NCBI RefSeq assembly: GCF_032362555.1
Contig: NC_083515.1
Location: 9,459,001-9,523,000, forward strand
Direction of reading: 5' to 3'
Length of the DNA stretch: 64,000 nucleotides
Source of the DNA: Amyelois transitella
Taxonomy: Eukaryota; Arthropoda; Insecta; Lepidoptera; Pyralidae
Of this stretch, positions 54,213-64,000 are shown one piece after another. Both the position numbers and the translations under genes were made by a program. The notes under the pieces were generated by a model, which made no database searches, had not been told where the DNA came from, and saw nothing but the letters and a program-made list of their open reading frames with translations. Every line of letters begins with the position of its first letter. Positions within the stretch are counted from its first letter, which is position 1.

Positions 54213-57200
54213 ATGCCGTCGGAATCTAAACCTTTGTTGGCAGCTCAAACAGAAAAACCAAATCATTACAAGTAATAATTTAGTCAGAAAGTTATATTTT
54301 GTGAAAGTGATTGCTGTGTTTGTGTTATTTCAAGTGGCGTTCATTATATCGAGTTTGTTATTCGTGTGTTACAGATATCTAAAGGAATTTCGTGTGGAGC
54401 AGTGTCCATCGTTCTTACAACACAAATGTACTCAACATAGGCCTTTCACATGTTTTCATTGGCATTTTAATAACCAGAGAAGACGGAGGCCTGTTAGAAA
54501 AAGAGATGGATCATTCAATTATAGTGCTGATAACTACTGTACCAAATATAATGAAACTTCGGGTATCTGCGAGGATGGTGACGAGTAAGTATTTTAGCAT
54601 GTTATGAACTGACCAACGCTATGTTGTTGTATAAATCAAGATGCTTGTTCCCTTGATAATTGCCAATCATTAGCATAGTCTTGTTTACATGTCCATCTTT
54701 AGGATTCAGTATTTGCTTTCTACTTAAGTTTCTGCTTGAAGAAATATTTTGTTTACTAGCAAAGAGAGTATAATCCGACCAATTTGGGTGTGTATGGTGA
54801 CAGGAAGCTTGTTTTGTTTGGGTGATGTTCACCCAACTAGACATCCTAATGCTTTTGTAGCCCATTGTTCTTTTGTGTACCTACAGTGTCAGTCAATTAT
54901 GTTGATTTTCATCAATTAATTACTACTCTGACTTCTATTATTTATTCAGTTGGATACAATTTGTTTGGCTTATTCTTTGTGTACATTTAGTTAAGACATT
55001 TGTAAAATTCTAATAGGTACTTAGTTAAAGAGAAAATGAAGTTCTTTCTTTTCATGTAATGTTTACAGGCAGCATTTAAAAAAAATAAAATCTTTGATAT
55101 TTTTATTTGTTTATTCAAATTTTTGTCAATATTGTTGATCTCAATGACAAAGAAAGCTTTCCAATTTTTTTATTCCATTAAAACTAAGTAAATAATAAGT
55201 ATCTATGTACAAGGAAGTGGATATACATATGGACTTTAATGTTTTTATTAGTATAGAAATAAATAATAAATATTATTAAATAGTGTTTGGTAAGTAACAT
55301 CCAACTAAACTTCCATACATACATACATAAAATCACACATCTCACCCGGAGGGGGTAGGCAGAGACTTTTTCCCCCTTCTCAAAATCCCTGCATACTTTT
55401 TTGCTTTATCAACATTTATATGTCTCTTAACTGCTCATTGACTGTAGTCTCTTGACCTGACCAACAAAACTTTGATATAATAAATTCACTTTGCACATTG
55501 TTTTGCTTGAAACATAAACAGATTGTCTGATAAATAAAGCCAGTTTCAAAACAATTTGGTCTCTAAAAATAAAGTTGTTTAACTTGGAGTTTGAATGAAC
55601 TGATAAAGTAATAACAAATTGATAGCAAGTTTTGTGAGTAATTAATCTAATTTCTTACATAACTATAAAGCAACACTTTATAATTATCCGTATTTACAAT
55701 TTTAGTAATAATACCTCATTCATTGATCAATACTAATAATTTATAGAAATGTGAATAGAATAGATTTATTTTCAAAATTGGATACAAGGTATCACTTATT
55801 GACGTCACATAACTTAAATCTAATTACAACTACTACTGCTTCCAAAGCGCATGTGTAGAAGAAGCGGCGGAACAAACTACACTGCAGCATTTTCATCGGA
55901 CATCAATTTACAAATATAGATCTCTTAAATCTAAATCATGGACAAATGCACATTGTCTACATTTAAAAACATGAATGAATGTAGAATGTCTGTATGTCTG
56001 TTTTTTACACTTTCACTGGTGAACAGGAACATAATCCATTCCAAGAAGTTACAATGAGAGTAAGTTCTCACATTCTCATTAGGTTCATGTTTCTGTACAT
56101 TTAAAAGTAGTGGATTGTACATTAAACATACCTTTTTATCTCTCTGTTTGCCCTTTATGATGGTCATAATTGTTACTAAATATCCTTATTAACTTCCCAC
56201 TTTGTTTATAAATAGTGTACTAATTATCACTATAATGTAATAATAATAAATACATATATACCTAGATTGTTGTGTTTGTGTTTTCTGAGAAATAAGTCTC
56301 ATGAGAAATCTTACAAAACTTAGATTTAAATTAGAATCAAATTAGATTTATTAGAACAAATTGATTAGAATCAAATTTAAACATATATACATATTGACAA
56401 GGGTGTTGACCTAATTTTAATTCCACAATATATATTTAATACATTTGCTGGAAGTTGTAGTGCCAAGTTCATAGTTATTCATTTCATGACACATAGTATA
56501 TTGTGTATGACTCATAATTAATGGATAAAATTTTATTACACAGTGTGTAATAATAAGGTATTCCTTATTTTTGTGGAAATAGAGTCAAGTAAATTCAGTG
56601 TCCTTCAAAACAAACAATAATTTTTTCATTGCAAAGAAATTGCAACGTTTAAGCATGATAATGACACAACAATTATACAATCTTAACATGTTTCCAAGTT
56701 GAATTAACAATAGGTCTTATGATTGGTACTGTGTTGTTGTTAATTTAAAATTAAACCAATTCCAAAACACATTTTATTTCTATGTAAAAATATCTTTGAT
56801 ATTTCATGGGTGACGAGAGCAGGCATAAACAAAAAATAAAATTTATTGCCATATCTGATTACATCCGCAAAGTTGTAATGAACTGGTAACGCATTTATAA
56901 TTAGGAATTGAGTTGCACAGTCTTATAGTTTAATGTAAGAAAATGAGCATCAATCTGTAACTTGGGCAGATGGATGAATGTATGGAATTTAATTGATCAG
57001 CTTCCCAACTGTTGACATACTATCACCACACATCACAAGACTTGTATGTGTGTATGTACGGACGTATGTGTACCAAGATGTGAGAGTACTAGTAATAAGA
57101 TAGATAACTAGCAAGTACTAGTAAAATTCAAACATTTTCCAGCTGCCCGTACTTACATCGAACGGCCGGTGACACGGAGCGTCGATATCACCTGCGCTAC

Positions 57201-59872
57201 TACAAGACATGCATGTGCGTCCACGATACGGACGCCCGCGGGCTCTGCACCAAGAACGGGGCGCACTGTGCGTTCGCGCACGGAGCGCCGGACTTGCGGC
57301 CGCCCGTGCTGGACGTGCGCGAGTTACAAGCGCTGGAGAACCCGGACGGCGCGGACGGGGACTCCGCTGCCCCGAACGCGCTGGATAAGGAGAGGAATTT
57401 GATGAATGAGGACCCTAAGTGGCAAGGTATTTGGCAGTTGTCTTCTTTTGTTAATTCTTGTTTGGTGTATCAATTTTATGGAGTTGTGTTTTGTCAGAGA
57501 AAATTTATTATGTAACTGGGCTTTTCCCAGAGTGGTGGGCAGTTAACTAGGAGGATGAAGTGAGAACATTATTTTACTTATGGTTATCCAAAAAACTTTA
57601 ACATTTGTTTGTTTATTTTTTGATTGAGATTGAATTGGATTTAATCTTTTTGCCTTAGCCATTTCGATGAATCTTTATACGCATGAACAGTTGCAACTAT
57701 TTTTAACTGACTTCATATAGTTAAAGATGTAGATAGATAGATAGATAGATAATTCATTTATTTGATTTGCTACACACAATTTACAATGAACATACGGAAT
57801 ACAAATTAATTAGGGTGTGAGTTGCAGCAATACAAAAAGGTCACAACTCAACGAATTTATTGCTATAGAGCAATACGCTGATTTTCAGTTATGACCTAGG
57901 TGCTAGTGCAGGTCAATCTGCGTACGTAATAAAAAATAAACAAAGACTCGTGTCGTGATCGTGACTTAAAAGTTTCATTTGTATAAGTGTGATAAATGTA
58001 GCGGCTTAATAACCAAAAGAGTATCCAAAATATTTGAAAATTCAACACATGTATGTATGATGATGTAGATTAAATATATCTATTTTTCTTTTCGTTTTTC
58101 AGATACAACCTATGTATTATCATCATATAAGACGGAGCCGTGTAAACGACCACCTAGGTTATGTAGACAAGGGTATGCCTGCCCGCAATATCACAATAGT
58201 AAAGTAAGTTAAAACAGTAGTTAATTCCAACTTCATACAATAAGCTTTGATTTAATACCTACATATGTTGTTTGTCAAAATTTCATTTAATTTTGCCATG
58301 CTTTGTTTTATATGTACATAAATGCGATCGAAAAAAAAATATATCCAGTTAACTATAAATCTATTTCTTCCTTCTTTATAGGATAAACGTAGGTCACCAA
58401 GAAAATATAAATATCGTAGTACGCCCTGCCCTAATGTGAAGCACGGCGAGGAGTGGGGGGAGCCTAGTAATTGCGAAGCGGGGGACGCGTGTGGGTACTG
58501 TCACACCCGCACCGAGCAGCAGTTCCACCCGGAGATATACAAGTCTACCAAATGTAATGACGTTCAACAGGCCGGGTACTGCCCTAGAGGGCTATTCTGC
58601 GCATTTGCACATGTAGAACGTGAGTATAATGTTCAGATGAAATTGAACCTTAGACAATATGGGAAAGATGTTTTGTTAACAAGGTTAAGTTCATCATTGT
58701 ACTAATGGAATTACTTTTGTTTTTCAGCTGAAGATTTGTCAGCGGCACGCGAACTCGCCGCACCTTTAGAATGCGGAACAAATTTAGCGGAATTATTATC
58801 ATCGGCCCTCCCCCCCGACAAGAAGAGTAACGATAACAGCGTCAGTATGCTCGGCAACGCGCTCAACCTCGACCGCGTGCGCCCGCTCTCGCCCAACCTG
58901 CTGCAGACCAATGGCAGCGGCGAGGGCTCCGAGTGCGCCTCCACCTCCAGCGGGGGCTCCAGCGGCGGCCGCGCCCCGGGCTCGCAGCCGCGCGCGCTGC
59001 TGCCGCTCGCCGCCTTCGGGGAATCGGAGGAGCGGAAAGTTCAACAGCCGCAACAGTCCGTCTGGTCGCAACGCACGTCCACCTTCGACGCGACCGTGCT
59101 GCAGGAGGTCGTCGGGAACGCCCTGGAAGACCTGCACCTAGAGGACCCCTTGAATCTCGTGGCGTCGCTCGACCGCGACCTGTCGGACGGCGAGGGGCTG
59201 CTCGGCGGCTCCGCGCCCGTGAAGATCCCGCAGGCGCGGCCCGCCATGCGCGGCTTCAGCCCCCCGCGCGGCGGCTCCCCGCTGGCGCCGTTCCTGCGGT
59301 ACGCGCAGAACGACTCGGAGCGGCTGTTCGGGTCGCAGATGAAGGCGGGCAGCTTCGGCGCCGCGCCCGCCGGGCCCTTCGAGGGCTTCGGCGCCGCGTC
59401 GCCCTCCAACCCCGAGCTGTCGCGCCTGCGCGAGGAGCTGGTGCTGACGCGCGCCGCGGCCGCGCGCTGGGACGAGCGCATCGCGCAGGCGCGCTCGGCG
59501 TGCTCGGCGTGGCAGCGCGAGTCGGACGAGGCGCAGCGCAAGGCGGCGCTGGCGGAGCGGCAGCGGGACGACGCGCTGGCGCACGCGGCGGCGCTGCGGC
59601 GCGAGCTGGACGCGGCGCGCGCGGCCGGCCGCCGCGAGCTGCGCGGGCTGCCGCTCACGGCGCTCAAGTCGCTGCAGGCGCAGACGCGCGCCGACCTGGA
59701 GGAGATCGAGAAGGTGCTGTACCTGGAGACGGCCACCAAGTGCATGGTGTGCGAGGAGCGGCCGCGCAGCGTCACGCTGGCGCCCTGCAACCACTACGTG
59801 CTGTGCGAGGGCTGCTCGGCCACCACGGACGAGTGCCCGTACTGCCAGACGCCGGTGCAGCACCACCAGTAG
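54213..59872 (+). CDS. unk: RING finger protein unkempt (CCCH zinc-finger RNA-binding)
   Basis: Six exons: 54213-54271, 54375-54584, 57143-57426, 58103-58203, 58382-58619 and 58728-59872; 678 residues with matching phases. Six CCCH fingers can be seen, split over exons 2-5: HKCTQHRPFTCFHWH, YCTKYNETSGICEDGDDCPY, CMCVHDTDARGLCTK with NGAHCAFAH, CKRPPRLCRQGYACPQYH, and the pair in exon 5 (CEAGDACGYCH; CNDVQQAGYCPRGLFCAFAH). A long low-complexity region, a coiled coil (ELVLTRAAAARWDERIAQAR onward) and a C-terminal RING-like domain (CMVCEERPRSVTLAPCNHYV ... CSATTDECPYCQ) follow. Unkempt binds UAG-containing mRNA to restrain translation and, in flies, acts below TOR in neuronal timing. Exon 6 is extremely GC-rich. 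Confidence 0.96.
55312..55465 (-). mobile_element. LINE 3'-end fragment in unkempt intron 2
   Basis: ATACATACATAAAATCACAC, CGGAGGGGGTAGGCAGAGAC and CTCTTGACCTGACC mark a reverse, diverged copy. Confidence 0.7.
55752..55935 (+). repeat. CTGCTTCCAAAGCG-type repeat in unkempt intron 2
   Basis: TTTTCAAAATTGGATACAAGG, ACTGCTTCCAAAGCGCATGT, GAAGCGGCGGAACAAACTAC and GCAGCATTTTCATCGGACAT; a subfamily closer to the 22.8-kb copy than to the 49.3-kb one. Confidence 0.7.
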
Positions 59873-62220
59873 GGGCCGGCGGGAGTTGGTGTTGTCGCGT
59901 GTCGTGCTTCGTGATGTGATTAGTCTCGGGTTGTCGTGTCGTGTGCCGCGCGGGCGGGCGACTTGTCGCGTCGCATCGTGTCGCCGAGCGCCGCGACAGG
60001 TCGCGCGCTCGCCGCGTTCGTGTGGTAGTTGCTCTCTACTGAAGTAGTCTGTTGAAAGTCACGCTGTGTTTCGGGCTATCGATCCAAAACAAATTACATA
60101 TGTTTCCTTGATATTTTTATATAGGGGTAAAATGGGGTCTAACGGGGTATATAACTCGATAATAATTATAGGATATTTAATTTTAGTAAAAGAGCAAGAC
60201 TTATTCTGGTAAAATTATTGGATGACATTAAAAAGCATGATATAGGATTTTTCGAATTAACTGCCACTGTCATTCATAGTCTAAGATAGAAATTAGTCAC
60301 AGATTTCCAATGTTAACAAATTGAACGAGAACTTTTGCAAATTTTATTACGGATGTATAATCACAATGCCTCTATCCTAACGAACTAATGACTTCATACT
60401 ATTAGACTCTTATCATAGAAACTTTTGTATACAATCGCTATATTAACTTGAAAAATGAATGACTTTCGTCACTATAGCTTCTAGTGTTCAATATGATCTA
60501 ATTTAGAAATCCTAACACCAACGCAGCAATATTGTTTGTGGACACAAAATATACTTTATAAATATACACATTATATCTATCGGATATTTTCATATTAAAT
60601 CGAAATATATTTAGTGCATGGTTACACACTGTAGAAGTTTATAATATATAAGAATACTATGCTTTTGATGTTAATTGGTTTGTTTGGATTAGTATGTGCT
60701 ATATTTGGCGCCATTTATCGTGTGAATTTTGCAATGTGACTCAGATTTCACAGAAACGTGTTCATAAACGTGTGATGATGACAGCAATATACAAAAGACA
60801 AGGAGAGAAAACATGGTCAATGAACACGATTGGCGCGTTAAATGGCTGTCGCTATAGTGAATTGTTGCTTTCTTAATATATGGTTGAACTATAGCTATTT
60901 ATACCAGTATGAAGTCTTTAACGTGTGTCATGCTTTCAACAATCGTTGCTATATCGACTTTGATGTTATCATCACGTTTATTTAAGCGATTATGAAAGCA
61001 TGGCGACGAGTATCAATTTATATAATGTAGTGTACTAGTTTTGTGTGGATATTCACGCTGCAAGATCAGTTTATAGGAGTATGATCACAACTGAATCAGA
61101 TATTGTTGTTGTTACGTTTTTTACATTTTTTAATGAAGCTATGTATGTACTGTAATGTTAGGGACAAGTGACTGCATTCTTCCCTCAGTTGTTTTCTATG
61201 CACAATTTCTGTTTGTTCCGAGTCGGTTACACTGTAAGGACCAATATTAATATATCGAATATGGTAAGTATCGGAGAACGCTGGTGTTTTCTTACTCTTC
61301 ACCCGTTTTGGGCAATTTCTATTCGCATTTTGAAGTCTTGTATTTTTCGAATTATTTTGTCTTGTCTATGGTCCGTAGTTCCCCAATCAACATCACGCCC
61401 AGAATGAACACGCGTGTGAGTGAGACTGCTTTAGTTCCAAATTTGAATTTTATTATTTTGCGTGGGAGTGATGTTTCAGAAAATGACCATACGACCTTGA
61501 GACCACATTATTTGAGCCCGTTTTGAAATACTCGAGGTTCTGTTTTTATTGATGCAAATGAAGGTACTGGTCGAGTTTTTAGAGCATTTTTAAGTTGACA
61601 TTCCCGATTAGCGATGTTTTATTTTCTTTCTTTGGTGTGGGTATACGTTATACAAATTGCATTTAGTTTTAATTTAACAAATTGGTGAGATATTGCAAAG
61701 ATGGAACGGGCAACACTGTTGGACATTTTGAATTGACGATTTTTCATGTATAAGATGGAATGATATGAAATTACTACGATAAGAATTTACGACTAGGAAG
61801 ATAGAATAGGCTCGTAGGTGAGAGAAATGTGTGGGGTGAGTTTGAATTTTCAAGACAAAATAAAATTACATAAAATATGTATTCCTGCTACAAATTTATG
61901 TATTTTTTGATGAAAATAATTTCTCTTTTGTAGTCACAAATAAACATACTTAATACATATTAAAATATTTGTGAAAAGATAAAACAACTGAACAACTCGT
62001 TTGATTGAAGATTTTGAAAGAAGAGATTGAAGGAGAAGCATTGAAACTTCTTCTTTTTTTTAACTCCACACAAATTTCTCGACCCGGGGGTCAAACCTGG
62101 CTCCGACTTGTTTGTTTTAATACAAGTTTTGTATTCCCTTTACGAGTACCATCTTTTGGGTCAATATCTTTATTGACTATCATTTATTATCAATAAAGCT
62201 ATTTAGGCATTTGGAATTAT
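59873..62220 (+). other. Probable unkempt 3' UTR
   Basis: The first ~150 bp stay GC-rich, then composition drops sharply to AT-rich. CAATAAAGCT (AATAAA at 62192-62197) is the best-looking poly(A) signal. No coding frame with a recognisable domain is present. The 3' UTR length is an inference. Confidence 0.45.
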
Positions 62221-64000
62221 GTAAGATGAACATTTATACTATACGAACGCATTTTATATAAATTTTATTTCAATTTTACTACGTATTTTTAAATATAATA
62301 CCTATTTATATATTTTGAAAATCTTGAAAAGTTTTTTGTATCGGTATATAATTATATAAAATTAATAACAAATTTAACTAAGATATGATATAAATTAGTG
62401 GTAAGTAGTGTTTTCAAATTGTAATGGACATAATTTTTAAGCGTGTAGTATCGTGAAGCAATATGACCACAGCCGCCTTTTACTCAATATACAGATTGGT
62501 ATTATAGGGGCAGCCGTCCATTGCGCACATGTTTTAAATTGATAAATCATACATTATACATTGCAAAATACTAAGGTAAAAAATAAACCCGGAGATATGA
62601 TTATTATGATAAAAAATGCTCTAGAATTACATTTTCATGAAAATAATTCAAATATCATCATAACGCTTTTAATGGCAGAATTATTAGTGAAAATATAACT
62701 GAAAAAATTGTACTGTAAAATTAAAATACGTGTGCAGTGGACGACTGCCTATATCGTATGTCTACACGGCACATTTTGTGTTGGTAGGTTTGCACTACTT
62801 GAAATGTAATGGATTAACGAAAGTTTATACTTGTGCATAACAGTTAACAACAAGCGTAATTTATGATCTCGAAAGCCAAGAAAGAAAGCTGCATAAGGAA
62901 ATTAAAGCTATTTGCGTGTCGTTGTTTTCTGTATTGGTCTGAACCAACGTCAAATATGTAGTTGTAAGGCGTAGTGTTTAAATGCTTTCCTAAAATAATC
63001 TCAAAATTATATGTTTGTGAATTTTTATACTAATTATATGAAAGAACAAATATGAAGTATCCACAAAGTAAAATGCAGTATTTTTGTTGGTGGCTGTAGC
63101 ATATCATTCAATGTGTTCAATTCGTTTGGTAAATAAATAATTATTTACCAACCGAAAATTGATTGATTGAGAATTTCGGTTGGTAAATAAATAATTATTT
63201 ACCAACCGAAAATTGACCACCACAGGACCGCAATTATCCATCCCTAGTGCGCAGTACTTCTCTGTTCTTTCGTATAACGAGTATCACGTGTGCGATAAGT
63301 ATTATATATTTGATTGTCACAATTCGGTATAATGTGTGTGTAGTCTCAAAGTATTTAATCGCTGGAGTCTCGAAACAAAATGTACTGTGTGGCCATTGCA
63401 TAGTTATATAGCTTGCTAGTATTTCTAATTATTTAAAATTTAGATATGGTATTAGAGACATATTTATTTTTATATAGAGTCTTTATCACATGGAGATAGT
63501 AATTTTGTTGATAAATTTTATTGAAATATGCGACACGTATCGGTATATAGCAGTTAAATATTTTAGTTCTATTCGCGCGTTTTATATTTTTTAATCATAT
63601 TTTTCCACGATCTAGAATGCAGATGATAATTTTTACAATTGGACTCCCACGTGTCACGCTCGAACAAGATATCTGTATTGAATGCAATCTGTTCCGTTAG
63701 TATTGACCCGACAGGCGCGATGTGGTTCTTGTTGTTATTATGATTTACATTTACTGTTTTAGGAATCATTGTACCCGTATGTTTGTGATCTGTTTTACAG
63801 TTTGCATTTTATGTTATTTTGATTAGGATCAATTTTGTTTAAAGCTTTTAGGTATCCGCGTACGCATAATAACATTTTTTTTAAAATATTTTTATTATTA
63901 ATATTTTTTCTTTCAATTTATTTATCTTTAGGTAGGTAGGTTCAACAAATTCTTTCAAATTATTATTGTTAAATTAGAAATAGATATGTTGTAGTAGAAA
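62221..64000. other. AT-rich flank with hairpin repeats
   Basis: No gene seen. It contains a pair of perfect or near-perfect inverted repeats (listed) and AT-rich DNA; it may be further 3' UTR or spacer. Confidence 0.5.
63121..63216. repeat. Two tandem copies of a 16-bp-arm hairpin
   Basis: At 63175-63210, TTCGGTTGGTAAATAA is followed by ATAA and then TTATTTACCAACCGAA, a perfect 16-bp stem. The same unit stands at 63121-63156 with one mismatch in the left arm. Period 54 bp; each is followed by AATTGA. Confidence 0.9.

Noticed and set aside
58911-59919. Long open frames on both strands over the last unkempt exon (up to 328 codons)
   Set aside because: They are shadows created by very high GC content; the unkempt frame has the coiled coil and RING and joins exon 5 in phase.

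Overview
The window is nuclear DNA of a moth or butterfly (Lepidoptera). The genes are insect-type and split by many GT-AG introns. The background is AT-rich and full of lepidopteran repeats: Helitrons ending in a CGCGG/CCGCG-type hairpin plus CTAG, a ~250 bp SINE-like element with a TATG-rich tail, tRNA-derived SINEs, and LINE 3' ends coding for a 'YPSGK' tail. It also carries an intronless GH32 beta-fructofuranosidase-type gene, a family known in insects mainly from Lepidoptera, which acquired it from bacteria. No rRNA, convincing tRNA gene, CRISPR array or LTR element was seen.

Layout. 1-1.2 kb: a FLYWCH/MULE transposase-like ORF running off the left edge (-). 2.2-3.7 kb: NTPCR/THEP1 nucleoside-triphosphatase (-), head to head with mitochondrial enoyl-CoA hydratase ECHS1 (+, 4.2-10.4 kb, six exons). 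11.9-15.6 kb: a six-exon gene (+) for a protein with one SNF2-type ATPase lobe whose ATP-binding and DEAH motifs are lost, followed by an acidic/KE-rich tail. 17.8-28.7 kb: secreted glutaminyl-peptide cyclotransferase QC (-, five exons, introns packed with repeats). 29.3-30.9 kb: the GH32 gene (-), with two of three catalytic acids replaced. 34.1-40.4 kb: sorting nexin SNX8 (-). 41.6-43.0 kb: CMP-sialic acid synthetase with signal peptide (-). 44.2-46.1 kb: intronless RECQ1-type helicase (+), convergent with a UPF0193/EVG1 gene (-, 46.2-47.9 kb), which is head to head with a small coiled-coil gene (+, 48.3-49.2 kb). 50.4-51.2 kb: the mitochondrial complex III assembly factor UQCC4/CCSMST1 (+). 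52.5-53.1 kb: histone H3.3 (-) with a four-CCAAT promoter. 54.2-59.9 kb: unkempt, CCCH fingers plus RING (+), whose last exon is strikingly GC-rich. 59.9-64 kb: its probable 3' UTR and AT-rich flank.

The genes are mostly unrelated housekeeping loci, and nothing suggests an operon or gene cluster. The points most worth following are: (1) the GH32 protein as a conserved-fold pseudoenzyme candidate; (2) the ATP-site-less SNF2-lobe protein, whose architecture recalls Drosophila SUUR; (3) a splice donor of SNX8 that appears to lie in the tail of a SINE-like element; (4) decayed partial duplications of ECHS1 exon 5; (5) several local minisatellites and perfect hairpins.

All exon borders were read by eye from splice signals, reading phase and remembered family similarity. 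No alignment or transcript data were available.
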